Part shown: piece by piece, positions 1 to 9,840 of the stretch
Numbering within the stretch: the stretch's first letter is position 1
Layout of the letters: each line of letters begins with the position of its first letter
DNA from: Flavobacteriales bacterium
GTDB lineage: Bacteria; Bacteroidota; Bacteroidia; NS11-12g; UBA955
Direction of reading: 5' to 3'
DNA: 48,508 nt
Assembly: GCA_947457565.1 (NCBI GenBank)
Contig: CANGWH010000008.1
Coordinates: 1 to 48,508 of the forward strand
The notes under the pieces: generated by a model
Databases searched by the model: none
Seen by the model: only the letters and a program-made list of their open reading frames with translations
What the model was told of the DNA's origin: nothing
Position numbers and translations under genes: made by a program

Positions 1-497
1 GCAAAAACAATTGCAGCCCTCTGGGTGAATTTCCGATATTCCCTCCAAGGCAAAGACTCTAAAATCGGCACTTTCGATAATTCTATCGTCTTTTGTTCAA
101 CCGAAGCTTTTATCAAGGAAATATTTACCGATGCAGATGCTGAAGACTCTGAACCTGCATTTAATTGTAGGAAATTTAACAATTTATCCCCTACCTCAGG
201 TATTTCAGCCCCTATTTTTTGAGCTGCTTCTTCCAACGTCAATGTGCCTTTACTACCATAATACCTGCGTAATGGCAGAAGGAACCAGCAATATCCCCAG
301 TATAAATAAAGTGACGATAAGCTGAGGAGTAGACTTGTTTTAGCTATTTTATTTAACCAAAGCCAGTACTCGAGATAGAAAATAATACCCGAAGTAAAAA
401 AAACAATCAACAGCCATCGCAATAATCCGCGCATCCACTGTTGCTTATGGTAGGCGCGAATGTATTGTTGTAAACTGAGATGAACTGCGGATAACAT
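1..497 (-). CDS. Partial CDS (N-terminal ~165 aa, runs off the left edge): membrane protein resembling large DUF4175-like Bacteroidota proteins
   Basis: Reverse-complement reading from the ATG at 497 is open to the window edge: MLSAVHLSLQQYIRAYHKQQWMRGLLRWLLIVFFTSGIIFYLEYWLWLNKIAKTSLLLSLSSLYLYWGYCWFLLPLRRYY... with two hydrophobic segments. Missing from the ORF track because there is no stop in the window. Family assignment is tentative. Confidence 0.6.
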   Translation of the reverse strand, partial: MLSAVHLSLQQYIRAYHKQQWMRGLLRWLLIVFFTSGIIFYLEYWLWLNKIAKTSLLLSLSSLYLYWGYCWFLLPLRRYYGSKGTLTLEEAAQKIGAEIPEVGDKLLNFLQLNAGSESSASASVNISLIKASVEQKTIELSKVPILESLPWREYRKFTQRAAIVF

Positions 498-557
498 TTA
501 ATTTGGCTTACAGTAGCTAAAACACAAATTTACGATACAACGATCGCTGTACCACCA

Positions 558-1331
558 TTATTTCGATGGAAGTATTTGCATTTTTCGCAACAAATTATCC
601 ATGACTATGGCAGCCGCAATTCCTGCATTTAAACTCTCGGCTTGGCCAACCTTTGGTATGGTAATAACTCGGTGTAATTGTGCCTTTACATCGGCCCGTA
701 AACCGTGGGATTCACTCCCAATTATTAGAGCCGTTGTTGGCGGAACCTCACAATCGTATACAGATTCTCCCGCCATATCGGCACCAACAATAGTTCCACG
801 ATACGCACTCATCCACTCTAAAAGATTCACATACCTAACCCCCACTCGCAAAAAAGACCCCATAGTGGCTGATAACACCTTGGGATTATAGCAATCAACC
901 GAATCGTTACTAGCAATAATTTCTGTTAATCCATACCAATCGGCCAACCGTATAAGCGTACCTAAATTACCCGGATCACTGATTCCGTCCAAAACTAGGG
1001 TAAATTCCCCACTCGTATCGGCACTTTTATTGCCCGATTTTTGATTGATAATTTCATCAATAGGCAACATTGCCACCCAAGCTAATACTCCCGGTGGCGT
1101 TTCCATCGCAGATAATTTCTTATTCTCGGCTATGGTCATTATTTCGTAGGGAAACACCGGTTTGTGCTTTTCCACAAATTCCACTGTGCACCAAATCCCC
1201 AACACCTTCCACCGACTGTGGAATACTTCCTCTACTGCTTTTCGCCCTTCCACCACAAATTGCGCATATTTTTGTCTGAATTTGGATAACTTGAGAGAGC
1301 TCAGGTATTTTAACTGAGATTGACTTGGCAT
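558..1331 (-). CDS. TrmH/SpoU-family RNA 2'-O-methyltransferase
   Basis: 257 aa with SpoU motifs: VLDGISDPGNLGTLIRLADWYG, LIIGSESHGLR, IPKVGQAESLNAGIAAAIVM. Confidence 0.9.
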   Translation of the reverse strand: MPSQSQLKYLSSLKLSKFRQKYAQFVVEGRKAVEEVFHSRWKVLGIWCTVEFVEKHKPVFPYEIMTIAENKKLSAMETPPGVLAWVAMLPIDEIINQKSGNKSADTSGEFTLVLDGISDPGNLGTLIRLADWYGLTEIIASNDSVDCYNPKVLSATMGSFLRVGVRYVNLLEWMSAYRGTIVGADMAGESVYDCEVPPTTALIIGSESHGLRADVKAQLHRVITIPKVGQAESLNAGIAAAIVMDNLLRKMQILPSK

Positions 1332-3715
1332 ATAATAAACACAAATATCCTATTTTTCTTTGGAGTAGCACATGTTGGCTACTTTTTTCAATAGTGGTTG
1401 TGTTTTGGGGATGTGGCGTTAAAAAAACTATCCCGGAGGATCAATTCTTATTGCGCAAAAATTCGGTGGTTATCCACGACAATAAAATCCTTAAAGAAGG
1501 CGAATTGAAAGCCCAAATTCTACATCGTCCCAACAAACGTGTTTTATTCAATCGATTACCTGTTTTTTTATGGAGCTATGCATTGGGAAGCAGCTACAAA
1601 CATCCTGAAAAAAATGATTCTGTTGCTTGGCGTTCCAAACTAAGAAATCAATGGGGAGAACCTCCCGTCTTAGTTGCTGAAGCGCTTACAAGACTGTCAT
1701 CGGATAATATTCGAGATTTTTTATTTAATGAAGGTTATTTCGATGCTCGAGTTTCACCCATGGTTTATAAAAGCAAACGAAAAGCAAAAGTAACCTATCA
1801 TATTTATCCCGAACGTCCATACAAATTAAAATCCTTTGTTACCGAATCAGCAGATTCATCGGTACATACCATGATTGATTCAATAATCGCCAAAAATCCA
1901 ATTTACCGACAATACTGGCCATTAAATCTCAATCATTTAAATGATGCCAAGTCCCTATTAACTTCGGAATTGCGAGATCGTGGATACTACGAAGCAAATC
2001 CATCCTGTTTTCGGTATGAAATTGACACCGCTTACTCCCAGAAAGAAGGAAGTGTCTATTTAATAATTAGTGCTCCCACCAATTCCAAATCGAAGCAATT
2101 AAAACGGTATACCTTTGGAAGGCTATTCCTTGATATTCAGTGCAGTGCAACGTACAAGGAATACAACACGCCAGAAACCGTAGTATTGCCAGGGAAAATT
2201 TTAAAACTCAACCATTATACAATCAATTTATCCACCTTAACTCCTTTACTACAAATAGATTCCGGTAGCTTATACTCTCAGATAAAAACCAATCAAACCT
2301 ATCAGGCTTTGGTTGAATTGGGTATTTTTTCGTTTGTAGATATTCGGCAGGAAGTGGATAGTGCCACCCAAACGATTACCACGTTTTTAACGGCTAAAGC
2401 CTACCCCAGAATGTTTTGGAACGCCGAACCCCAAGTTCTTTACTCTCCTCAAGGGAGCTCTGGTACTAATTTTCAAACGCAATCTCAACAAAGTTTTGGG
2501 TTAGCTGGCATATTGAGTTTTACCAATCGAAATGTATTTGGCAACGCCGAAAACTTAAGAATTTCAAGTATTACCTCATGGGAAGCCATTTTTAAAAGAG
2601 GTAATATTGGTGATTTGAATTTTGCTCAAGGTATTCAACAAGGGTTTAATGCACAGCTATCATTACCCAATTTTCGTTTGCTCAACGAAATAGATTCACG
2701 GAAAGTTTTCGAACGAAAAAATACCGTATTTTCCTTAAGTTATCAGTTCGAAAACAACCCTAATTTTCTTCGCAGCAGCCTACCAGCAAGTGTTTCTTTC
2801 CAATTTATTCGACCTAAATTAAGTTGGTATTACACCCCTTTGGAAGTAAGTTACAATCGAAATATTTTAAGCGCCGATTTTTTACCAAAATTGCCTCAAT
2901 TAGACCAAGACTTTGTTAAACGGGTATTCACCAATCAGTTGATATCCGCTTCCAAAGTAGGTATTATCCTAGCCAATGACCGAAATAAACCCGGAGTAAA
3001 CTATTATTTCATCCGCATGGGTTTTGAAGCTTCAGGAAATTTACACCGATTGTATAGATACTTATTCGAACCCAATTACAATCCCGATTCCAACTACCAA
3101 TTCCTCGGTGTTAACTATTTTCAGTATTCCAAAATTGAAACCGAATTCAGGTATCGCATCACCTTGGACGAGTTGAATAGCATTGCCATTAGAGCAAAAA
3201 TGGGATTGGCCATTCCGTATGGAAACAGTCAGGTAATCCCTTACGACAAACGATATTTTATCGGTGGGTCCAACTCATTAAGAGGCTGGAGACCCAGGGG
3301 CTTAGGTCCAGGGAATACGCCTAGTTCCGTTGGTTCAATTATTGACCGAAGCGGAGAGATTATTTATGAGGCCAACGTTGAGTATCGGTTTACGTTAATA
3401 AAGAACTTTATCGAAAGTGCTCTTTTCCTCGATGCCGGTAATATTTGGAATTTTTCCGATGCCGGCGGGTCTACCTCAGGCTATGGGGTAATTAATCGCA
3501 AAAATTTCATTGGAGAAGTAGCCGTAAATACCGGTATAGGAATGCGGTTTGATTTAGAATTTTTCATGTTCCGATTGGACTGGGGCTGGCCGCTGAGAGA
3601 CCCTTCCAAACCCATAGAAAACCGATGGGTTTTGGCCAATGGTATAGAAACAGGAATTGGAAAATATCTAGTAAATGAAACCAATATCGTCATTGGTTTA
3701 GATTATCCCTTTTAA
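1325..3715 (+). CDS. tamL: TamL-like outer-membrane lipoprotein, BamA/TamA (Omp85) family
   Basis: 796 aa; signal peptide with lipobox (VVVFWGCG) followed by KKTIPEDQFLLRKN; C-terminal Omp85 motifs YFIGGSNSLRGWRPRGLGPG and LFLDAGNIW. The start appears to be TTG; no in-frame ATG precedes the signal peptide. Confidence 0.88.
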   Translation: MAYNKHKYPIFLWSSTCWLLFSIVVVFWGCGVKKTIPEDQFLLRKNSVVIHDNKILKEGELKAQILHRPNKRVLFNRLPVFLWSYALGSSYKHPEKNDSVAWRSKLRNQWGEPPVLVAEALTRLSSDNIRDFLFNEGYFDARVSPMVYKSKRKAKVTYHIYPERPYKLKSFVTESADSSVHTMIDSIIAKNPIYRQYWPLNLNHLNDAKSLLTSELRDRGYYEANPSCFRYEIDTAYSQKEGSVYLIISAPTNSKSKQLKRYTFGRLFLDIQCSATYKEYNTPETVVLPGKILKLNHYTINLSTLTPLLQIDSGSLYSQIKTNQTYQALVELGIFSFVDIRQEVDSATQTITTFLTAKAYPRMFWNAEPQVLYSPQGSSGTNFQTQSQQSFGLAGILSFTNRNVFGNAENLRISSITSWEAIFKRGNIGDLNFAQGIQQGFNAQLSLPNFRLLNEIDSRKVFERKNTVFSLSYQFENNPNFLRSSLPASVSFQFIRPKLSWYYTPLEVSYNRNILSADFLPKLPQLDQDFVKRVFTNQLISASKVGIILANDRNKPGVNYYFIRMGFEASGNLHRLYRYLFEPNYNPDSNYQFLGVNYFQYSKIETEFRYRITLDELNSIAIRAKMGLAIPYGNSQVIPYDKRYFIGGSNSLRGWRPRGLGPGNTPSSVGSIIDRSGEIIYEANVEYRFTLIKNFIESALFLDAGNIWNFSDAGGSTSGYGVINRKNFIGEVAVNTGIGMRFDLEFFMFRLDWGWPLRDPSKPIENRWVLANGIETGIGKYLVNETNIVIGLDYPF

Positions 3716-3768
3716 CTCCCAAAACGTAGCTTTGGCACATTTATTGCTTATTTGCGTGCGAACTGTTT

Positions 3769-4575
3769 ATGTCGATTTTTAAACGCAACCTACTTATTTG
3801 GATTCTTATTAGTTCGGCTACATTATGGATTTCCGCCTGTTCTTCTTGGATTGGCAAAGTCAATATTTTTCCCGTGGAAAACGATGTAGCTTTAGGGAAA
3901 CAAGTAGCTGGAAGTATCGAAAATGACCCATCCATGATTATCCTTGATTCGGCTCAAAACGCTAAAATTTATGGGTATGTTTATGGTATCCGCGACAGTA
4001 TTCTTGCTACTAATTTATTGGAGCATAAAAAGGATTTCGTTTGGCGAATTCGATTAATCAAGAACGATACCGTACAAAATGCATTTTGCACACCCGGTGG
4101 CTTCATCTATGTGTATTCTGGTTTGATGAAATATCTAGAAAGCGAAGACCAATTAGCCGGAGTAATGGGGCACGAAATGGCCCATGCAGAGAAACGACAT
4201 TCCACCGATGCGCTTACCCGAGAGTTTGGTGTAACTCTTCTTTTGGAGCTGATATTTGGTGCCGATAAAGCGCAATTATTGCGTATTGCAACAAACCTTG
4301 CTCAATTAAGTTATGGAAGAGATGCTGAAACAGAAGCCGATAATTGCTCGGTAGATTGGTTATATGCAACAAGCTATAATCCAACCGGTGCTGCGGGTTT
4401 CTTTGAAAAAATGGAAAAAGAGAAAAAAGGAAATATTCCCGAATTTTTAAGCACCCATCCAAACCCAGGCAATCGTGTTCAAAACATGAAACAACGCTGG
4501 GAAACTAAAGGTAAAAAAGCAGGTTCTACTTTTGCCGAACGTTATAAAACAATGATTAAATATTTACCAAATTAA
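3769..4575 (+). CDS. M48-family zinc metallopeptidase, probable lipoprotein
   Basis: HExxH in GVMGHEMAHAEKRHS, downstream ETEADNCSVDW (third Zn ligand) and STHPNPGNRV; N-terminal lipobox ISACSS. Confidence 0.92.
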   Translation: MSIFKRNLLIWILISSATLWISACSSWIGKVNIFPVENDVALGKQVAGSIENDPSMIILDSAQNAKIYGYVYGIRDSILATNLLEHKKDFVWRIRLIKNDTVQNAFCTPGGFIYVYSGLMKYLESEDQLAGVMGHEMAHAEKRHSTDALTREFGVTLLLELIFGADKAQLLRIATNLAQLSYGRDAETEADNCSVDWLYATSYNPTGAAGFFEKMEKEKKGNIPEFLSTHPNPGNRVQNMKQRWETKGKKAGSTFAERYKTMIKYLPN

Positions 4576-4582
4576 TTAAGAA

Positions 4583-5092
4583 ATGAGGCATTTAGTTATT
4601 GTTTGCACCTTATTTTTGAGCTTTTCTTCCGCATCCATCCGCGCTCAAATTTCAAGTAAATCCATAGAAGCGGATGTACTTGTATCTGAATCCATTGGGT
4701 TGCCTGAAATCAATGCCTTATTGCAAGAAGCCTACACACACCTCGGTACCCGGTATCGCGGCGGTGGGAAATCTCCCCAAGGGTTCGATTGCAGTGGTTT
4801 TGTTGGTTATTGTTATTCTTCCGTTTTAGGCATTAAAACACCCGCTAGTTCTAGTGGCTTCCACAGCGCTGGCCTACAAATTTCTAAATCAGAAGCCAAA
4901 CCCGGTGATGTGATTTGTTTTACTGGCAGCAATGCCTCGCGCAGAATCAGTGGTCATGTAGGTATTATTACCGAAGTCACAGATTCTAATATCTACTTCA
5001 TCCACTCGGCAACCAGCAGCGGAATAAGAATCGATTCGGTAAATCAAGCGTATTATAAAAATAGGTTCCTAGAAATCCGTAGATTTTTCTAA
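4583..5092 (+). CDS. C40-family NlpC/P60 cell-wall peptidase
   Basis: GTRYRGGGKSPQGFDCSGFVGY (catalytic Cys) and SGHVGIITEV / YFIHSATSSGI (His); N-terminal signal peptide. Confidence 0.92.
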   Translation: MRHLVIVCTLFLSFSSASIRAQISSKSIEADVLVSESIGLPEINALLQEAYTHLGTRYRGGGKSPQGFDCSGFVGYCYSSVLGIKTPASSSGFHSAGLQISKSEAKPGDVICFTGSNASRRISGHVGIITEVTDSNIYFIHSATSSGIRIDSVNQAYYKNRFLEIRRFF

Positions 5093-5132
5093 GAACCCAT
5101 TTTAGTGTTTCTTCAATTATTTCTAGAGCTTA

Positions 5133-7763
5133 CTATTTTTCGTCACTATCCTTTTTGGAAGCTCTCCCACGCTTTGGTTTGGTAGTTTCCGTTTCACCCG
5201 AGCCCAACGATTTAGTTTCGGTGGATTCCCCAATTGCTAGAATTTCTGATTGTGCTGTTTCCAAATTCTTAGAAGCAACAATAATCAATAATTCATCGGC
5301 ACCTTCCGCATGATCTACCTTCAGATAAGCCCCCTCTTTGAGATTCCCTTGCAACACTTGCTCTGCCAAAGGCTCTTCCATATACTTTTGCAAGGCCCGC
5401 TGTAATGGTCTTGCCCCAAAATCAGGATCAAACCCTTTTTCTGCCAAGAAAGACTTTGCAGAATCCGTTAACTCTACGTGATATCCAATATCGGCAATGC
5501 GCTTTAATACTTTTTTCATTCGGATCTCCAAAATCTGAATAATCTCATCTTTAGCCAATGAATTAAAGACAATCACATCGTCTATTCGATTTAAAAATTC
5601 AGGGGAGAAAAATTTCCGCAATTGCGTTTCAATTACTTGTTTAGAGTCTTTCTCTCTATTTACCTCCTTGGTATTAGTGCCGAAACCAACGCCCGTTCCA
5701 AATTCTTTTAATTGCCTTGAACCAATATTCGAGGTCATGATAATCACCGTATTTCGGAAATCGATTTTCCTACCTAAAGAATCCGTCATCTGGCCTTCAT
5801 CCAATACCTGTAATAATAAATTGAATACATCGGGGTGCGCCTTTTCTACCTCATCAAATAAAATTACACTGTACGGTTTCCTGCGAACTTTTTCCGTTAA
5901 CATGCCCCCCTCTTCATAGCCAACATAGCCCGGAGGAGCCCCCACCAATCTGCTCACCGCAAACTTCTCCATAAATTCACTCATATCGATACGAATCATG
6001 GCATCGTCTGCATCAAACAAAAACTCGCTCAAAGATTTAGCTAATTCGGTTTTACCCACCCCCGTTGGCCCTAAGAAAATAAATGAACCTATGGGTCTGT
6101 TAGGATCTTTAAACCCTGCACGGGTTCGTTGGATAGTCTTGGTTAGTTTTTCGATGGCTTTATCCTGACCAATTACTCGATTCCTCAAAATATCCGCCAT
6201 TTTCAGCAATCGCTTGGATTCATCCTCGCCCATGCGCTTCAACGGTATCCCCGTAATCATGGAAATAACGGCAGCAATATCTTCATCGGTAACCAAAAAT
6301 CGTTCGTTTGCCGATTGCGACTCCCACCGAGCTTTTGCCGTTTCCAAGTCTTCGGAAACCCGTTTTTCTTTATCCCTTAATTTGGCAGCCTCTTCAAAAT
6401 TCTGACTTTTTACAACCCGATATTTCTCCTGTTTTAATACTTCTAGCTCGTTTTCTAACTGAACGATGTCTGAAGGCACATGAATATTGGAAATATGAAC
6501 GCGTGCGCCCGCCTCGTCTAAAATATCAATCGCTTTATCGGGCAGATGTCGATCGCTCATGTATCGAACACTCAAATCCACACACGATTTGATAGCATCA
6601 TCGGTGTATTGTACCCCGTGGTGATCTTCGTACCTATCCTTGATATTATGCAAAATTTCTACCGTTTCTTCGGGTGAAGCCGGCTCAATTAACACCATTT
6701 GAAATCGGCGTTCCAACGCACCATCTTTCTCAATGTATTGGCGATATTCGTCCAAGGTTGTTGCACCTATGCACTGAATTTCCCCACGAGCTAGGGCAGG
6801 TTTAAACATATTGGAAGCATCCAAAGAACCTGATGCCCCTCCTGCACCCACGATGGTATGAATCTCGTCGATAAACAAAATTACATCGTCTGCTTTTTCC
6901 AACTCCATCATCAAGGCTTTCATTCGTTCCTCGAACTGACCACGGTACTTGGTGCCCGCAACCATGGAAGCTATGTCTAAACTAACTACGCGTTTATTAA
7001 ATAGAACACGACTAACTTTTCGTTGCACTATTCGCAGGGCAAGACCTTCAGCGATGGCCGTTTTACCCACTCCGGGTTCACCAATCAGTACCGGATTATT
7101 CTTTTTACGTCTGCTTAAAATCTGGCTAACACGTTCAATTTCTTTTTCGCGCCCCACTATTGGATCCAACTTGCCTTCTTCGGCCGCTTTGGTTAAATCC
7201 CTGCCGAAATTATCCAATACCGGGGTCTTACTTTTCCCCTTCTTCTTGGCTTCTCCAGATTTTAGTTCTTCTTTATAAAAATCTTCTGGGGTATCGCTAT
7301 CATCACTCGATGCCTCATCGCGAATTGGCTCCACACCTTCTTCCAACGCACCTTTGAGCACATCGTAATTTACACCGTATTGATTCAATACCTTGGAAGC
7401 AATATTATCCTCATCACGCAGGATAGACAACAACAAATGCTCGGTACCGATTAACTCAGTCTTGAATATTTTGGCTTCTAAATAGGTGATTTTCAACGCC
7501 TTCTCTGCCTGCTTAGTGAGAGGAATATTCCCCAAATTTGCCGTTTTGATTGCCGTACTTTTAATCACATCTTCAATACTTTTTTTCAATCGAAGGGGAT
7601 CGATATCCAAAACTTTTAGAGTTTGTATTGCTTTGCCCTCTCCTTCCCGGATTATACCCAAAAGTAGATGCTCGCACCCTATATAATCATGACCCAACCG
7701 AATGGCCTCTTCTCGGCTGTATTGAATTACTTCTTTAACTCGTTGAGAAAATTTCGCTTCCAT
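5133..7763 (-). CDS. clpC: ATP-dependent Clp protease ATP-binding subunit ClpC
   Basis: 876 aa; Clp N-domain repeats (HDYIGCEHLLLGIIREGEG), two AAA modules (GEPGVGKTAIAEGLA; GPTGVGKTELAKSLSE), UVR-like linker (ENELEVLKQEKYRVVKSQNFEEAAKLRDKEK). Confidence 0.96.
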   Translation of the reverse strand: MEAKFSQRVKEVIQYSREEAIRLGHDYIGCEHLLLGIIREGEGKAIQTLKVLDIDPLRLKKSIEDVIKSTAIKTANLGNIPLTKQAEKALKITYLEAKIFKTELIGTEHLLLSILRDEDNIASKVLNQYGVNYDVLKGALEEGVEPIRDEASSDDSDTPEDFYKEELKSGEAKKKGKSKTPVLDNFGRDLTKAAEEGKLDPIVGREKEIERVSQILSRRKKNNPVLIGEPGVGKTAIAEGLALRIVQRKVSRVLFNKRVVSLDIASMVAGTKYRGQFEERMKALMMELEKADDVILFIDEIHTIVGAGGASGSLDASNMFKPALARGEIQCIGATTLDEYRQYIEKDGALERRFQMVLIEPASPEETVEILHNIKDRYEDHHGVQYTDDAIKSCVDLSVRYMSDRHLPDKAIDILDEAGARVHISNIHVPSDIVQLENELEVLKQEKYRVVKSQNFEEAAKLRDKEKRVSEDLETAKARWESQSANERFLVTDEDIAAVISMITGIPLKRMGEDESKRLLKMADILRNRVIGQDKAIEKLTKTIQRTRAGFKDPNRPIGSFIFLGPTGVGKTELAKSLSEFLFDADDAMIRIDMSEFMEKFAVSRLVGAPPGYVGYEEGGMLTEKVRRKPYSVILFDEVEKAHPDVFNLLLQVLDEGQMTDSLGRKIDFRNTVIIMTSNIGSRQLKEFGTGVGFGTNTKEVNREKDSKQVIETQLRKFFSPEFLNRIDDVIVFNSLAKDEIIQILEIRMKKVLKRIADIGYHVELTDSAKSFLAEKGFDPDFGARPLQRALQKYMEEPLAEQVLQGNLKEGAYLKVDHAEGADELLIIVASKNLETAQSEILAIGESTETKSLGSGETETTKPKRGRASKKDSDEK

Positions 7764-8011
7764 GGCTTTTACCGTTTATACAAATTTAACTTTTAAGCGC
7801 AAGCTTAGTTATTTAAATTAAACACAAATTTACGCCTGTATGTTTTGGTGGATACTTCGCAAATCATGCCAATCCTATAATTTCATTGATGGTATGACAA
7901 TTTGACTTGCAAAAAGCACTTATCCACCTTTTTCGCACCTACCCATGTGAACAAATTAAAAACAGGAAAGACTATAAAATTTGCCTTCCTTAAATTTATT
8001 TTGATGGTTCT

Positions 8012-9652
8012 ATGGCTACCAAGACAGGCAATCAATATTCTAAAATAAACAAAATAATAGAACAACAAATCGGACCAGATACCTTGGGAAGAATGCCTCC
8101 GCAAGCCAAAGAGTTGGAGGAAGCCGTATTAGGCGCCATGATGTTGGAGCGTGATCGTGTGCATGAGGTTATTGAAATTTTAACCCCGAAACACTTCTAC
8201 CAAATTGAAAATCAGGAAATTTTCCGAGCCATTCACAACCTATACATCCAAGGTACAGCCATCGATTTGCTAACCGTTGCCAACGAATTGCGAAACCAAC
8301 AAAAATTAGACTTGGTGGGGGGAGCTTATTATCTCGCACACCTTACTAATCGTGTAAGCAGCGGTGCCAATTTAGAGTACCACGCCAGAATTTTAACGCA
8401 GAAATTTGTACAGCGTGAATTGATAAGGGTTTCGGGCGAAATTGCCAAGGAAGCCTATGACGATACCCAGGATTCGTTTCTTTTGCTAGACGATTCCGAA
8501 AGAAAACTATTTGAAATTAAAAATTCGGGGTTAAAAAGAAATTTTAGGTCCATCGATGTTCTAATTAACCAAGCAACCAAAGATTTAGAAGCCCGGCAAA
8601 ATACAGAAAACAACGGCATCACCGGAGTAGCCTCAGGCTTTAGCGATTTAGACCGAGTAACCTCTGGTTGGCAGCCCTCCGATTTGGTTATTTTAGCAGC
8701 TCGTCCTGCAATGGGTAAAACAGCCTTTGCCTTGAGCTTGGTTAGAAATGCCGCCGTAGATTTTGGTAAAAAAGTAATGATTTTCTCGCTAGAAATGGCC
8801 GATGTTCAATTGGTTAACCGTTTAATTTCTGGAGAAGCCGAGATTCCTGCTGATTCAATTAAAAAAGGTGCTTTAACCGAGCAAGAATGGCAACGGTTGC
8901 ACGACAAAACAGCCAGCCTAAGCAGTGCTGGAATATTCATTGATGATACCCCGCAGTTGTCCATTTATGATTTAAATGCAAAATGCAGGCGCGTTCATTC
9001 GCAAAGCGGACTGGATATGGTAATCGTTGATTACTTGCAGTTGTTGCGCGCCGAGAGCAAAGGACAATCCAACAGGGAACAAGAAATCGCATTGATTTCG
9101 CGCTCCTTGAAAGGTTTAGCAAAAGAATTGAAAATCCCTGTTATTGCATTAGCACAGTTATCGCGGGAAGTTGAAAAACGAGGCAATAAAAGACCACAAC
9201 TTTCAGACTTACGTGAATCGGGTTCTATTGAGCAGGATGCCGATATGGTAATGTTCCTGTACCGGGATGAATATTACACCAACATGGGTATGAGTACCGA
9301 GGGTGCCGCCGAAGCCGGTGCGGATGGAATGCATAATACCGTGAAGGGATTAACCGAAGTGATAATCGGTAAAAACCGTCACGGAGAAACAGGATCTGCT
9401 TTTGCGAAATTTGTTGGTCAATTCTCCAAATTTGTAGATCTCGAACCCGAAGATAGAATGCTGATGGGCCGGGAAGGCGGCGGCGGATACGAAGGCGGAT
9501 ACCAGGGTGGAGGATATAATCCAAACAAAACCACCATACAAACCTTGCCTAGTAGAATGAACAATGAAATTAATCCGTTTGAAAATAATTCCCCCGATAT
9601 TGGTTGGGGAATGGGTGGCGGTATTACTCCAAACATTGACGAAGACTTTTAA
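8012..9652 (+). CDS. dnaB: Replicative DNA helicase DnaB
   Basis: MPPQAKELEEAVLGAMML N-domain, Walker A AARPAMGKTAFALSL, MVIVDYLQLL, LAQLSREVEKRGNKRPQLSDLRESGSIEQDADMVMFLYR; Gly-rich C-terminal tail. Confidence 0.97.
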   Translation: MATKTGNQYSKINKIIEQQIGPDTLGRMPPQAKELEEAVLGAMMLERDRVHEVIEILTPKHFYQIENQEIFRAIHNLYIQGTAIDLLTVANELRNQQKLDLVGGAYYLAHLTNRVSSGANLEYHARILTQKFVQRELIRVSGEIAKEAYDDTQDSFLLLDDSERKLFEIKNSGLKRNFRSIDVLINQATKDLEARQNTENNGITGVASGFSDLDRVTSGWQPSDLVILAARPAMGKTAFALSLVRNAAVDFGKKVMIFSLEMADVQLVNRLISGEAEIPADSIKKGALTEQEWQRLHDKTASLSSAGIFIDDTPQLSIYDLNAKCRRVHSQSGLDMVIVDYLQLLRAESKGQSNREQEIALISRSLKGLAKELKIPVIALAQLSREVEKRGNKRPQLSDLRESGSIEQDADMVMFLYRDEYYTNMGMSTEGAAEAGADGMHNTVKGLTEVIIGKNRHGETGSAFAKFVGQFSKFVDLEPEDRMLMGREGGGGYEGGYQGGGYNPNKTTIQTLPSRMNNEINPFENNSPDIGWGMGGGITPNIDEDF

Positions 9653-9789
9653 ATACCCAATAATTAAAACCAGACAATAACTATTGCTTTGGTATTAATT
9701 TGATTGTTATACGATTGATTGATACTAGCTCTTTCCAATAACACGATTCTATTAATTATCAGCGTAAATACGTTTTGAATACGTGCAAT

Positions 9790-9823
9790 AAAAAAGCCCA
9801 GAATCTTCAGATTCTGGGCTTTT
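9790..9823. terminator. Bidirectional Rho-independent terminator between convergent dnaB and htrA
   Basis: Perfect inverted repeat AAAAAGCCCAGAAT-CTTCAG-ATTCTGGGCTTTT with an A tract 5' and T tract 3'; convergent genes on both sides. Confidence 0.9.
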
Positions 9824-9840
9824 CAATTGTATAAAATTGA

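Noticed and set aside
601-891. Many 60-175 aa ORFs antisense to or out of frame with recognised genes (e.g. 601..891, 9827..10429, 21083..21610, 42419..42880)
   Set aside because: They lie inside well-supported CDSs on the other strand or frame and show no recognisable motifs; explained as shadow ORFs.
9700-9785. AATACGT direct repeats and AT-rich intergenic region after dnaB as a possible ncRNA
   Set aside because: No promoter or conserved structure seen apart from the terminator; unsupported.
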